Source of the DNA: Saccharothrix syringae
GTDB lineage: Bacteria > Actinomycetota > Actinomycetes > Mycobacteriales > Pseudonocardiaceae
Reading direction: 5' to 3'
NCBI RefSeq assembly: GCF_009498035.1
Contig: NZ_CP034550.1
Coordinates: forward strand, 7,440,001 to 7,504,000
DNA: 64,000 nucleotides
This document shows positions 7,165 through 16,383 of the stretch, in pieces (the stretch's first letter is position 1; each line of letters starts with the position of its first letter). The notes under the pieces are model-generated. The model searched no databases. It saw nothing but the letters and a program-made list of their open reading frames with translations, and was not told where the DNA came from. The translations under genes and the position numbers were made by a program.

Positions 7165-8278
7165 CCTCAAGTCGCCGGGCCACCACGACGGCGAGCGCGG
7201 CGAGCGCGAGCCAGGACGTGACCACGGCGACCAGGCCCGGCCAGCCCCACGAGCCGTAGGCGGCGCTGCCCGCCGTGCCACCCGCGCTGCTGCCCACGTA
7301 GAACGCGAACAGGTACATCCCCGACGCCGGCCCCTTGACCCGCGCACGCGCGCCGACCCACCCGCCGGCCACCGAGTGCGCGGCGAAGAACCCGCCGGTG
7401 AACAGGGCGAGCCCCACCGCGACGAGCACCAGCTCGTCCGGCAGGGTGGTCAGCGCGCCCAGCGCCGTGACCCCCAGCGCGGTCAGCGCGACCGGCGCCC
7501 GCCCGTGCCGGTCCGCCAGCCGCCCGGCCACCGCCGAGCACGCGCCGCCCGCGGCGTAGGCGAGGAAGACCAGCGACGCGGCACCCGCCGACACGCCCAG
7601 GGGCCCGGTCAGCCGGAAGGCCACGACGTTGAACAGCGACACGAACGCCGCCACCCCCAGCACCGCGACCGCGTACTGGCACAGCAGCACCGGGTCCGAC
7701 AGCGCCACCCGCAGCCCGCCCGGCCGCCGCACCACCGGCTTCCCCCGCGGCAGCAGGGCCGCCACCGCCGCGCAGCCCAGGCCGAAGGCGCCGACCAGGG
7801 CGAGCCCGGCGCGCCAGTCCAGCCAGTCGGAGGCCACGCCCGCCAGCAGCCGCCCGACCATGCCGCCCGCGCTGTTGCCCGCGATCAGCGCGCCGATCGC
7901 CGCCCCGACCGCCGCGGCCTCGTCGGCGAGGTAGGCCATCGCCACCGCGGGCACCCCGGCGGTGGCCACGCCCTGGAGGACGCGCAGCGCGAGGAACGCG
8001 GGGTAGGTCGGCGCGAGCGGCAGCAGCAGCCCGAGCACGGCCGAGGCGAACACCGACCACACGATCACCCGCCGCCGCCCGACCCGCTCGGCCAGCACCG
8101 CCACCGGGATCACCGCGACGGCCAGGGAGCCGGTGGCCGCGCTGACCGCCAGCGACGCCGACCCCGGCGTGAGCCCGAACTCGGCGGCCAGCAGCGGCAG
8201 CACCGGCTGCGGCGCGTAGAGCAGGGCGAACGTGGCCAGCCCGGTGGCGGTGGTGGCGGCGGCAAGTCGACTCGGCAC
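7058..8278 (-). CDS. MFS transporter (sugar-efflux/YnfM-like, 12 TM)
   Basis: 406 residues, GTG start at 8278. Twelve hydrophobic segments are visible. The loop motif AERVGRRRVIVWS lies between TM2 and TM3, RVLQGVATAGVPAVAMAYL is in TM4, and a second loop GRLADRHGRAPVAL starts the C-terminal half. The layout matches the arabinose-efflux/YnfM branch of the major facilitator superfamily, which exports small metabolites by proton antiport. The last roughly 35 residues are Gly/Arg/Ser-rich and run antisense through the end of the HxlR gene, so the tail may be non-essential. It is divergent from the LysR gene with only 17 bp between starts. Confidence 0.88.
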   Translation of the reverse strand: MPSRLAAATTATGLATFALLYAPQPVLPLLAAEFGLTPGSASLAVSAATGSLAVAVIPVAVLAERVGRRRVIVWSVFASAVLGLLLPLAPTYPAFLALRVLQGVATAGVPAVAMAYLADEAAAVGAAIGALIAGNSAGGMVGRLLAGVASDWLDWRAGLALVGAFGLGCAAVAALLPRGKPVVRRPGGLRVALSDPVLLCQYAVAVLGVAAFVSLFNVVAFRLTGPLGVSAGAASLVFLAYAAGGACSAVAGRLADRHGRAPVALTALGVTALGALTTLPDELVLVAVGLALFTGGFFAAHSVAGGWVGARARVKGPASGMYLFAFYVGSSAGGTAGSAAYGSWGWPGLVAVVTSWLALAALAVVVARRLEVTRRTGGGSPRCDRGTGGSSRTSGPRSAAGPGPVR

Positions 8279-8291
8279 GTCTCCGACGCTA

Positions 8292-8330
8292 ATTCATGCG
8301 TCCAATGCAGAATTGGTCGGTGATTCATGC
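8292..8330. promoter_or_regulatory. Probable LysR-type operator in the MFS/lysR divergent region
   Basis: ATTCATGC occurs twice in direct orientation (8292-8299 and 8323-8330). The first copy forms a dyad with GCAGAAT (8307-8313). The site overlaps the ATG at 8296, which supports the later GTG 8320 as the functional start of the regulator and places the element between the two divergent promoters. Confidence 0.45.
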
Positions 8331-9207
8331 ACCGGTGGATGACTTGGCCCCGAAACTGGCCGTCCTGCGGGCCCTGGCGCGCGACGAGCACGTGACCCGC
8401 GCGGCCGAGGAGGTCGGCGTGCCCCAGCCCACGGTCAGCCGGTGGCTGGCCGCCATCGGCGAGCAGCTGGGTGCCCCGGTGGTGGTGCGCAGCGGCCGGC
8501 GCGTCCGCCTGACCCGCGCGGGCCGCCTGCTGGCCGACTCCGCCGACCGCGCCCTGGCGGTGCTGGAGGCCGGCCACCGGGCGGCGGCCGAGGAGGTCGA
8601 CCCGGAACGCGGGCAGGTGGCCCTGGGCTTCCTGCACCTGCTGGGCCGCGCCCTGGTCCCGGAACTGGTGCGCGGCTTCCGCGCGTCCCACCCGCACGTG
8701 CGGTTCCGGCTGGTCCAGGACTCCCGCCAGGTCCTGCTCGACCACCTGGCCGACGGCGTCGTGGACCTGGCCCTGGTGGCACCCCCGCCGCCCGACTCCG
8801 AGCACGCCGTGCTGGGCGAGCAGGAGCTGGTGCTGGTCCTGCCGCCCGGCCACCCGCTGGCCGACCGGGACGCGGTGCGGGTGGCCGACCTGGCCGACGA
8901 GGACTTCGTGGGCCTGGAACACGGCTACGGCCTGCGGCAGATCACCGACGAGCTGTGCGCGGCGGCGGGCTTCGCGCCCAGGTTGGCGTTCGAGGGGCAG
9001 GAGGTGGAGACGCTGCGCGGACTGGTGGCGGCCGGGCTGGGCGTCGCGCTGCTGCCCCGGGCCGAGCACGGGTCGGGCGCGGTGGAACTGCCCCTGCGGC
9101 CCCGGGCCCACCGCCGGATCGCGCTGGTGTGGGCGGGCGAGTACCTGCCCCCCGCGGTGCGCGCTTTCCGGGACCATGCTTTGGCGGGGGTGGAGGAGAG
9201 GCGGTAG
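8296..9207 (+). CDS. LysR-family transcriptional regulator
   Basis: 303 residues from ATG 8296, or 295 from GTG 8320. The latter leaves a more usual 10-15 residue lead before the winged helix and does not interrupt the operator-like dyad. The DNA-binding helix-turn-helix reads ALARDEHVTRAAEEVGVPQPTVSRWLAAIGEQ (about residues 25-57). The effector domain follows, with RGQVALGFLHLLGRALVPELVRGF, LVLVLPPGHPLADRD and LRGLVAAGLGVALLP. LysR proteins usually activate the divergent gene on binding a metabolite, so the MFS exporter at 7058-8278 is the expected target. Confidence 0.92.
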   Translation: MRPMQNWSVIHAPVDDLAPKLAVLRALARDEHVTRAAEEVGVPQPTVSRWLAAIGEQLGAPVVVRSGRRVRLTRAGRLLADSADRALAVLEAGHRAAAEEVDPERGQVALGFLHLLGRALVPELVRGFRASHPHVRFRLVQDSRQVLLDHLADGVVDLALVAPPPPDSEHAVLGEQELVLVLPPGHPLADRDAVRVADLADEDFVGLEHGYGLRQITDELCAAAGFAPRLAFEGQEVETLRGLVAAGLGVALLPRAEHGSGAVELPLRPRAHRRIALVWAGEYLPPAVRAFRDHALAGVEERR

Positions 9208-9306
9208 GTGGGCGGGGTCGGCGGCCCGCTCCGGCCATCCCCACCGCGAACCGGGACGGCTCCGCCATGCCCACCACCAGCACGTCGGTCTTCTCGGTGA
9301 CTCCCG

Positions 9307-9513
9307 TTACCGGCTGTCCCCCGACATCCGCGAGGCGTTGATGAGCCTCATGCCGTGCAGGGACGTGTTGTACGGGTGGAAATCCCCTTCGCCCGGCGGC
9401 TGGACGTAGGTGGAAAACCGGTCGGTGACCACCCCGTCCTCCACCAGGGTCATCACCACTCGGTTCGGAACACGTGCGCGTGCTTCGGCGCGGTGGACGG
9501 TCAACAACCCATC
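9307..9513 (-). pseudogene. Remnant of a DnaQ/RNase T-like 3'-5' exonuclease
   Basis: The minus frame between 9513 and 9307 reads like the first third of an actinobacterial DEDD exonuclease: VVMTLVEDGVVTDRFSTYV, then PPGEGDFHPYNTSLHGM, compared with the family pattern (hydrophobic)-DGxVxDRxxTLVxPP...FxPxNxxxHGI. The preceding VHRAEARA stands where the catalytic VDxETA motif should be, so the first acidic pair is lost. The protein stops 14 residues after HGM. The remaining exonuclease domain is absent. Recognition rests on a short stretch, so this is tentative. Confidence 0.4.
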
Positions 9514-10054
9514 GGTGCACGTCGACCAACGGTTACCTGAGCGCCCTTCGCCGGTGTGGCGGTGAAACGAACGACGCGCCGCGGCGGTGGACACGTCGTG
9601 GACGAAGGTCATCCGCGCGGACGGTGCCGTGGACGCGTCCAGGTGGAGAGGTGATGCCCCCGAACAGCCGGAACACGGCCCACTCGGCTTGCTGCCCACC
9701 CGAGCCAGCGACGGCCGGACCATGATCGGCCACGTGGTCGTCCGCCGAGCCGGATCCGGTGGGGACGACCCGGGCGCAACACCAGGCCCGCCGATGAGGG
9801 CCGCGCGGCCCCTGGGGTTCGATGGCGCCGGGCAGGTCGTTCCCGATCACCGGTCCCGGCCGTTGCGAACCCCGGAACGCGACTGATCCGGGTGCGGCCG
9901 ACCACCCCACCCGGCGGTCATTTGTGCGGTTCCCCCGACGGATATCCCAGTCGATCAACGAATTCCCCTAGGCCAACCGGGTGCGATTTCCCCGGCCGCT
10001 CGATCACGGGCGCTCCGGCGCTGCAAGGTCGTGCGATCGGTCCGCGCTTCGTGG
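9514..10054. other. Non-coding stretch without recognisable genes
   Basis: Apart from the exonuclease remnant before it, I see no coding frame with credible family features here on either strand. The last 130 bp are less G+C-rich (GGATATCCCAGTCGATCAAC, AATTCCCCTAGG) and lie just upstream of the YbaB-like gene, so they probably hold the toxin operon promoter. Confidence 0.5.
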
Positions 10055-10066
10055 TGAGGGGTGGCT

Positions 10067-10519
10067 ATGGCTGACCCGTTGTCGGGCATCGGGCACATGA
10101 TCGACCGCTGGGAGCAGGAGGCCGAGCAGAAGGCCGCCCGCTACCAGGAGATGTCGCGCGAGGTGCAGCAGATCTCCATCACCGCGTCCGCGGCCGACGG
10201 CGCGGTCACCGTGACGGTCGGGGCCAACGGCATCCCCAGCGCGGTGACCATGACCGACGGCGTGCGCAAGCTCGCCCCGGACCGGATCGCGGCCGCCGTG
10301 ATGGAGGCGATGACCCGCGCCCAGTCCCGGTACCCCGAGCGGCTGGCCGAGGTCATGGCCGCGACCGTCGGCGAGAACCAGACCACCCGGTACCTGCTCG
10401 ACCAGGCGCGGGAGCACTTCCCGGCCGCCGAGGGCGACGGGCCGCCGCGCCCGCCGCGGCCCGCCGGTGACGACGATGACGACTTCGGCGACGCCTCCTA
10501 CCTCCAGGGTGGTCGCTGA
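10067..10519 (+). CDS. YbaB/EbfC-family nucleoid-associated-like protein
   Basis: 150 residues from ATG 10067, with GAGGGG six bases upstream; a GTG at 10061 is possible. The N-terminal helix (MIDRWEQEAEQKAARYQEMSREVQQI) and the strand pattern VTVTVGANGIPSAVTMTDGVRKL match the YbaB DNA-binding fold. A disordered Pro/Asp-rich tail (PPRPPRPAGDDDDDFGD) follows. In actinomycetes such short YbaB-like proteins commonly open ESX/WXG100 toxin cassettes, where they may be chaperone-like rather than nucleoid proteins. The stop overlaps the next start (TGATG). Confidence 0.85.
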   Translation: MADPLSGIGHMIDRWEQEAEQKAARYQEMSREVQQISITASAADGAVTVTVGANGIPSAVTMTDGVRKLAPDRIAAAVMEAMTRAQSRYPERLAEVMAATVGENQTTRYLLDQAREHFPAAEGDGPPRPPRPAGDDDDDFGDASYLQGGR

Positions 10520-10827
10520 TGGGCGAGGGTTACGGCCTGCTGGTCGGCGAGCTGGACGTGCACGCGGGGAAGGTGGACGCGCTGGCCGGCCGGTTGCAGG
10601 CGGCGGTGGACGCGGCCCGCCAGGTGACCATGTCCGACAGCGCCTACGGGGTGATCTGCCAACCGTTCGCCGCGTTGTTGCAGCCGTTCGAGCAGTCCGG
10701 TGTCGACGCCCTGGCCAAGGGCGTGGAGACGATGCGGGACGTGGCCGGCGAGGTGCGCGCGACGGCCGGCGACTACCGCGGCCGCGAGGAGTCCGGTGCC
10801 GCCGCCTTCGACGGGATCGAGGTCTGA
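10519..10827 (+). CDS. ESX/WXG100-type secretion-associated protein (EspC/DUF2580-like)
   Basis: 102 residues, ATG 10519 overlapping the previous stop. It is a single helical hairpin: LVGELDVHAGKVDALAGRLQAAVDAARQV, a turn with DSAYGVICQPFAALLQPF, then DALAKGVETMRDVAGEVRATAGDYRGREE. The C-terminal YxxxE-like DYRGREE resembles the general type VII secretion signal. The protein probably pairs with the N-terminal helical domain of the Rhs toxin encoded next (TGATGA overlap), forming the substrate dimer recognised by an ESX secretion system. No ESX ATPase or membrane component is in this window. Confidence 0.8.
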   Translation: MGEGYGLLVGELDVHAGKVDALAGRLQAAVDAARQVTMSDSAYGVICQPFAALLQPFEQSGVDALAKGVETMRDVAGEVRATAGDYRGREESGAAAFDGIEV

Positions 10828-13800
10828 TGACCGGCAACCTCGTCGCCCGCCCGTCGGACGACACGAACGCCACCACCGGCATCGGCATCCTGGAGTCGGC
10901 CGACGGGCTGGCGCAGGGCGTCGCGAGCGGCGACTGGGTGGCCGCCGGGCTCGGTGCGGCCGGGGTCGGGCTGGAAGTGCTCAGCATGGTTATCGACCCG
11001 GTCGGCACCATCGCCTCCTACGGCGTGGGGTGGCTGATCGAGCACGTCCAGCCGCTCAAGGAGGCGCTGGACTGGCTGGCCGGCGACCCGCCGGTGATCC
11101 GGTCGTTCAGCGAGACCTGGGGCAACGTGGCGACCGAGGTGTCCGCGATCGCCCAGGACTACGCGAACGAGGCGCGCGGCGGCACCGCCGGCTGGACCGG
11201 TGCGGCCGCGGACGCCTACCGGGCGCACTCGGCGCAGGTGGCCGACGCGGTGGCGGGCGCGGCCTCGCTGGCGGGCGGCGTGTCCGCCGGGGTGATGATC
11301 ATGGGCGAGGTCGTGGCCGCGGTCCGCGAGCTGGTCCGCGACATCGTGGCCGAGCTGGTCGGGCGGCTGATCGCGTGGGCGCTGGAGGTCGCGGCGACGC
11401 TGGGGCTGGCCACGCCCGTGGTGGTGGGGCAGGCGATCACCGCCATCTCCCGCGTGGTCAAGCGGATCGGCGACCTGGTGCGGAAGCTGGTCACCACCAT
11501 CGGCAACGTCACGCCGCGCATCCGGCAGGTGATCTCGAAGTTCGACGAGATCATGGCGGCGCTGGGCAAGCTGGGGCGCCGGGCCGACGGCGGACCCACC
11601 CCCCGCTCCCCGGACGGCCCGTCGGGCGGTCCCGGTGCGCCGGACGCGCCCCACACCCCCGGCACGACCAGCCCTTCGGGCACCACCACCCCATCCGGCA
11701 CCACCACACCGTCCGGCACGACCACCCCATCCGGCACCACCAGTCCATCCGGTACGGCCACTCCGGACGCCCCGACCACCCCCAGGCCCGACGGCCCCGG
11801 GAGCACGGACCCGGCCGCCTCCCCGAGCGGCGGTCCCACCAGCCGAGGCCCCGACGGCAACCGCTCCCGCGGCGGCCCCGACGCCGACGACGGCGGCCCC
11901 GGCCAGCGCTCGGACGGCAACGGCGGCTGCGACGGCAAGGGCGGCGACCCGGTCGACACCGTGTCCGGCCAGATGATCACCAACGCCGTGGACGCGGACT
12001 TCCCCGGCCTGCTGCCGCTGGTCCTGCGACGCGCCTACGCCTCCGGCTACCGGGCCGGCCGCCTGCACGGCCCCGGCTGGTCGTCCACACTGGACCAACG
12101 CCTGGAGCTGGACCCGCACCACGTCCGCTACTTCGGCGAAGACGCCGAGATCCTGCGCTACGAACGACCCGAGCGCCCCGGCCTGCGCGGCATGCCCGAC
12201 GCCGGCGCGCGCTGGCCGCTGACGTGGGACCGCGACACCGACACCTACCGCGTGGAGGACCCCAAGTCCGGCTGGGTGCGCCACTTCGGCCCGAACCCCG
12301 CCGACCCGCGGCGGCGCCCGATCACCGCCCTCACCGACCGCAACGGCCACCGCGTCGACTACGAGCGCGACGACCGCGGCCTGCCCGCGGCGGTCGCCCA
12401 CTCCGGCGGCTACCGGGTGGCGGTGGACCTGGTCGACGGCGACGCCGGCCCGCGCGTCGCCGCGCTGCGCCTGGCCGCCGACGGCACCGCGCTGGTCGAG
12501 TACCGCTACGACGAGCGCGGCCGGTTGAGCACGATCCTCGACCCCACCCGGCTGCCCTACCGCTACGAGCACGACGAGCACGACCGCGTCACCGCCTGGG
12601 TCGACCGCGAGGGCTTCCGCTACGCCTACGCCTACGACGAGGACGGCCGGGTCGTGCGCGGCGAGGGCCGTGACGGCTTCCTGTCCGCCCGCTTCGCCTA
12701 CGACCGGGTGAACCGGCAGACCACCGTGACCGACAGCATGGGCCAGGTCACCACCTTCCGCTACGACGAGCACGACCACCTCACCGAGGTCGTCGACCCG
12801 CTGGGCAACGTCGAGCGGACCACCTACGACCGGTTCCACCGGCTGCTGTCGCGCACCGACGCGCTGGGGAACACCACCCGGTACACCCTGGGCCGGGACG
12901 GCGACGTGGTGCGCGTCGACCGCCCGGACGGCACCGCGGTCACCGCCGAGTACGACGAACTGCGGCTCCCGACGGAGGTCGTCGGCCCGGACGGCGCGCG
13001 GTGGCGCTACACCTACGACGACCGCGGCAACCTGCTCACCACCACCGACCCGGCGGGCGCGGTCACCACCCACACCCGCGGCGAGCGCGGCGAACCCCGC
13101 GCCGTCACCGACGCGCTGGGCAACACCACCACCATCACCACCAACGCCGCCGGCCTGCCCGTGTCGGTGACCGACGCCAACGGCGCCACCGAGACCTACG
13201 AGCTGGACGCGCGCGGCAGGCTGGTGCGGTCGACCGACGCGCTCGGCGCGGTGACCGCGATCGAGTGGGGCACCGCCGACTCCCCCGCCCGGTACACCTA
13301 CCCGGACGGCACCACCCAGACGTGGACCACCGACGGCAACGGCGACGTCATCGCCGCCACCGACCGCGCGGGCCACACCACCCGCTACGAGATCGGCCCG
13401 TTCCACCTGGTCACCGCGCGGGTCGACGCCGACGGCGCCCGGCACTCGTTCGCGCACGACACCGAGCTCCGGCTCACCGCCGTCACCAACCCGCAGGGCC
13501 TGACCTGGCACTACACCTACGACGCGGCCGGGAACCCGGTGCGGGAGCAGGACTTCAACGGCCGCACCACCTCCTACGAGCACGACGCGGCCAGGCGGCT
13601 GGTGCGGCTGACCAACGGCGCCGGCGAGTCGATCGCCATCGCGCGCGACCCGCTGGGCCGCCCGGTGCGGCAGCGCACCGACGACGGCCAGGTCACCGAG
13701 TTCACCCACGACGCGGCGGGCAGGCTGGTCGCCGCGCGCGGCCCGGACGGCGAGCTGGCCTTCACCCGCGACCCGCTGGGCAGGCTGCTCACCGACACCG

Positions 13801-15401
13801 TCGACGGCCGCACCACCTCGTTCGGCTACGACCTGCTGGGCCGCCGCACCTCGCGCACCACGCCCGGCGGCCACACCTCGGTGTGGCGATACGACCGGGT
13901 CGGCCTGCCCGCGCAGCTCGTCGCCGGCGGCCACCCGATCACCTTCGGCCACGACGCGGCCCGCCGCGAGGTGGTCCGCCAGGTGGGCCCCGACCTCGCG
14001 GTCACCAGCACGTGGGACAGCTCCCACCGGCTCACCTCCCGGCAGCTCGTGGGCCCGGCGGGCCCCGACGGCCGCCCCGGCCGGGTGCACTTCGGGCGCG
14101 CCTGGGGCTTCCGGCCCGACGGCGTGCCGGTCGCCGTGCACGACACCTTCGACGGCACCCGCCGCCTCGAACTCGACCCGCTCGGCCGGGTCACCGCGGT
14201 GCGCGCGGCCACCTGGACCGAGACCTACGCCTACGACCGGTCGGGCAACCTGGCGTTCGCCGCGGACACCCGCGTCCCCGACTCCCCCGGCCCGCTGACC
14301 GCCACCGGGACCCTGGTGCGCCGCGCCGGCCGCACGCACTACGACCACGACGCGCAGGGGCGGCTGGTGCGCGTGGTGCGCCACGGCCTGTCCGGCACGC
14401 GCCGCGCCTGGACCTACCGGTACGACGCGCGCAGCCGCCTCACCGAGGTCGTCGACCCCACCGGGCAGCACTGGCGCTACGCCTACGACCCGCTGGGCAG
14501 GCGCACCGCCAAGCAGCGGCTCGGCCCGGGCGGCGCGGTGGTCGAGGAGGTCCGGTTCCACTGGGACGGCCAGGTGCTCGCCGAGGAGGAGCACCGCCGC
14601 GCGGACGCGGTCACCACCACCACGTGGGAGCACCGGCCCGGTTCGTGGACGCCGGTCAGCCAGGACCGCCGCACCTCGCTCGCCGGCGCGCCGCGGCACG
14701 TGGTGGACCGGCGGTTCCACGCCATCGTCACCGACCTGGTCGGCACCCCCACCGAGCTGGTCACCCCGGACGGGCGGGTGGAGTGGCGGCGGCGCGCCGG
14801 CCTGTGGGGCCAGGAGGTCGGACCGGCCGCGGGCAACGCGGACTGCCCGCTGCGGTTCCCCGGCCAGTACCACGACCGCGAGAGCGGCCTGAACCACAAC
14901 TACCACCGCTACTACGACCCGGAGACCGGCCGGTACACCACGCCCGACCCGCTGGGCCTGGAGGCGGCGCCGAACCACCACGCCTACGTCGAGAACCCGA
15001 TGGTCCTGGTCGACCCGGTCGGCCTGATCAGCCGCGACCGGTACCTGCACATGGACCGCCCCGGCTGGCGCAACTACACGCTCAGCGACGCCAACGGCAC
15101 GGTGTACTACTCCGGCCAGTTCGGCCCCAACACCACGCAGGCCGACGTGGAGCGCAGGCACGCCAACAACCACAACCGCTACGACCCCAACAACGGCGAC
15201 ACGATCACCGTCGAGCCGGGCACCCGCACCTACGGCGAGTCGCGGCTGATGGAGCAGAGGCTGGCCGAGCAGCACGATACGATCATCGGGCGCGACGGCA
15301 ACAACTACCGCGGCAACCGGCAGAACCCCCTGGCCGACGACAAGCTGGCCGAGTACGAGGAATACGAGCAGCGCAGGAACAACGGGTTGGGATGTCCATG
15401 A
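10827..15401 (+). CDS. Rhs polymorphic toxin with type VII N-terminus and GIY-YIG/URI-like nuclease tip
   Basis: 1524 residues from ATG 10827. Residues 1-260 are a helical WXG100/LXG-like trafficking domain with the WTG turn near residue 122. Residues 282-312 are a Ser/Gly/Thr/Pro repeat linker. The DUF6531-type entry GDPVDTVSGQM is near 371. About 20 RHS/YD repeats (YDExGRL, YxYDxxGN) fill 480-1340, ended by the RHS core RFPGQYHDRESGLNHNYHRY and YTTPDPLGL. The last 130 residues are the variable toxin: NYTLSDANGTVYYSGQFG, ERRHANNHNRYDP, ESRLMEQRLAEQ and NYRGNRQNP. The order Y, Y-x-G, R, E, N matches the GIY-YIG (Tox-URI) nuclease fold. Rhs shells encapsulate and self-cleave such tips. The partner immunity gene overlaps the 3' end. 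Confidence 0.9.
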   Translation: MTGNLVARPSDDTNATTGIGILESADGLAQGVASGDWVAAGLGAAGVGLEVLSMVIDPVGTIASYGVGWLIEHVQPLKEALDWLAGDPPVIRSFSETWGNVATEVSAIAQDYANEARGGTAGWTGAAADAYRAHSAQVADAVAGAASLAGGVSAGVMIMGEVVAAVRELVRDIVAELVGRLIAWALEVAATLGLATPVVVGQAITAISRVVKRIGDLVRKLVTTIGNVTPRIRQVISKFDEIMAALGKLGRRADGGPTPRSPDGPSGGPGAPDAPHTPGTTSPSGTTTPSGTTTPSGTTTPSGTTSPSGTATPDAPTTPRPDGPGSTDPAASPSGGPTSRGPDGNRSRGGPDADDGGPGQRSDGNGGCDGKGGDPVDTVSGQMITNAVDADFPGLLPLVLRRAYASGYRAGRLHGPGWSSTLDQRLELDPHHVRYFGEDAEILRYERPERPGLRGMPDAGARWPLTWDRDTDTYRVEDPKSGWVRHFGPNPADPRRRPITALTDRNGHRVDYERDDRGLPAAVAHSGGYRVAVDLVDGDAGPRVAALRLAADGTALVEYRYDERGRLSTILDPTRLPYRYEHDEHDRVTAWVDREGFRYAYAYDEDGRVVRGEGRDGFLSARFAYDRVNRQTTVTDSMGQVTTFRYDEHDHLTEVVDPLGNVERTTYDRFHRLLSRTDALGNTTRYTLGRDGDVVRVDRPDGTAVTAEYDELRLPTEVVGPDGARWRYTYDDRGNLLTTTDPAGAVTTHTRGERGEPRAVTDALGNTTTITTNAAGLPVSVTDANGATETYELDARGRLVRSTDALGAVTAIEWGTADSPARYTYPDGTTQTWTTDGNGDVIAATDRAGHTTRYEIGPFHLVTARVDADGARHSFAHDTELRLTAVTNPQGLTWHYTYDAAGNPVREQDFNGRTTSYEHDAARRLVRLTNGAGESIAIARDPLGRPVRQRTDDGQVTEFTHDAAGRLVAARGPDGELAFTRDPLGRLLTDTVDGRTTSFGYDLLGRRTSRTTPGGHTSVWRYDRVGLPAQLVAGGHPITFGHDAARREVVRQVGPDLAVTSTWDSSHRLTSRQLVGPAGPDGRPGRVHFGRAWGFRPDGVPVAVHDTFDGTRRLELDPLGRVTAVRAATWTETYAYDRSGNLAFAADTRVPDSPGPLTATGTLVRRAGRTHYDHDAQGRLVRVVRHGLSGTRRAWTYRYDARSRLTEVVDPTGQHWRYAYDPLGRRTAKQRLGPGGAVVEEVRFHWDGQVLAEEEHRRADAVTTTTWEHRPGSWTPVSQDRRTSLAGAPRHVVDRRFHAIVTDLVGTPTELVTPDGRVEWRRRAGLWGQEVGPAAGNADCPLRFPGQYHDRESGLNHNYHRYYDPETGRYTTPDPLGLEAAPNHHAYVENPMVLVDPVGLISRDRYLHMDRPGWRNYTLSDANGTVYYSGQFGPNTTQADVERRHANNHNRYDPNNGDTITVEPGTRTYGESRLMEQRLAEQHDTIIGRDGNNYRGNRQNPLADDKLAEYEEYEQRRNNGLGCP
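11671..11765 (+). repeat. 18-bp tandem repeat coding (SGTTTP)n linker in the Rhs toxin
   Basis: About five imperfect 18-bp units (CCATCCGGCACCACCACC type) encode a Ser-Gly-Thr-Thr-Thr-Pro linker between the type VII N-terminal domain and the Rhs shell. The unit length is a multiple of three, so copy-number change would alter linker length without a frameshift. Confidence 0.75.
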
Positions 15402-16270
15402 GCAACGCGCCCCTCGACCCCGGCGTGCTCGACCGGGTCGCCCCGGGTCTCGCCGAGGTGTTCGCCGAGTTCGCCGACGAGGTGGGCGGCGCGGCGACGC
15501 TGGCGGAGTTCCTGGAGGTCCTGGGCTGGGCCGTGCCCACCGCCCTGGTCGACTTCCCGTACCCGCTCGGGCTGACCGCGACGCTCAAGGGCAACAAGCG
15601 CTACGCGGCCGACCGGCCCTCCCGCGTGCCCGAGCTGAACGACCACGTCTTCGAGGACGCGCGCGAGCACGCCGCCGCCGTGGTGCGGGCGACCGACGGC
15701 ACCCCCGAGCAGTTCGCCGCCGCCCTGCTCCAGGTGCTGCGCACCGGTGCGGTCGAACTGGCCGACGTCGACCCGACCGAGGTCCGCAAGCTGGTCGTCA
15801 GCGCCGGGAAGGCGCCCAGGCCCGTCCCCGGCGACGTGCTGGCGATCCCCGTGGCACCGCACGGCTACCGCCTGGCCGTGGTGCTCACCAGGAACCAGTT
15901 CGGCACGGCCCTGGGCCTGTTCGACGGCGTCAGCCCCGACGGGCGCCCGGACGCCCGGCTGCTCGCCGCGCCGGGCAGGTTCCCCGTCTACACCGAGGAG
16001 AGCCTGCTCAAGGACGGCACCTGGCGGGTCGTCGGCCACGACGAGGGGCTGTTGGCGCGGTTCCCCGCGAACCCCGAGATCTACCACCGCCCCAGGCCGG
16101 GCGGCGGCACCGGCGAGTTCGGCGCGGCCGAGACCGTCGACGGCGCGCTGCGGCTGGTGGACGAGGAGGAGGCCCGGGCGGTCGGCCTGGCGGACAACAC
16201 CTACCGCCAGACGATGACCGCGGCGTTCCTGCAGAAGGTGCTGACCGAGCGGGCGGGTGCCGGTCGGTAG
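15392..16270 (+). CDS. Cognate immunity protein of the Rhs toxin (Imm26-like C-terminal region)
   Basis: 292 residues, ATG at 15392 (or 15398), overlapping the toxin stop by about 10 bp in another frame. This is the classical arrangement for toxin-immunity pairs. The N-terminal half is helical (VAPGLAEVFAEFADEVGG, REHAAAVVRATDGTPEQFAAALLQVL). The C-terminal half starts with GDVLAIPVAPHGYRLAVVLTR, followed by GLFDGV, a pattern seen in Imm26-type proteins that begin with a beta barrel of the same kind. No signal peptide or membrane helix is seen, so it should act in the cytoplasm by binding the nuclease tip. Family assignment is tentative; the role follows from position. Confidence 0.75.
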   Translation: MSMSNAPLDPGVLDRVAPGLAEVFAEFADEVGGAATLAEFLEVLGWAVPTALVDFPYPLGLTATLKGNKRYAADRPSRVPELNDHVFEDAREHAAAVVRATDGTPEQFAAALLQVLRTGAVELADVDPTEVRKLVVSAGKAPRPVPGDVLAIPVAPHGYRLAVVLTRNQFGTALGLFDGVSPDGRPDARLLAAPGRFPVYTEESLLKDGTWRVVGHDEGLLARFPANPEIYHRPRPGGGTGEFGAAETVDGALRLVDEEEARAVGLADNTYRQTMTAAFLQKVLTERAGAGR

Positions 16271-16333
16271 GGCCGCCGCCGTCGACGACCGGTTTCGGCA
16301 CGGGCCTCGCCCCCGGGGGTTTTCCGGCGCGGG

Positions 16334-16367
16334 CCGGGCGCCGCGGCCGTCGAGCCGCGGCGCCCGG
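16334..16367. terminator. Bidirectional hairpin terminator between immunity gene and converging exported-protein gene
   Basis: A perfect 14-bp stem (16334-16347 with 16354-16367) with a 6-base loop CGTCGA lies exactly between two converging genes. No U-tract is seen, as is common in actinomycetes. Confidence 0.8.
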
Positions 16368-16383
16368 TCGTCGTCCGGGTGCG

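Noticed and set aside
10773..15275. 1500-codon open frame antisense to the Rhs toxin gene
   Set aside because: It is a high-G+C shadow: Val/Gly/Ala/Arg-rich with no domain, lying opposite clear YD-repeat coding.
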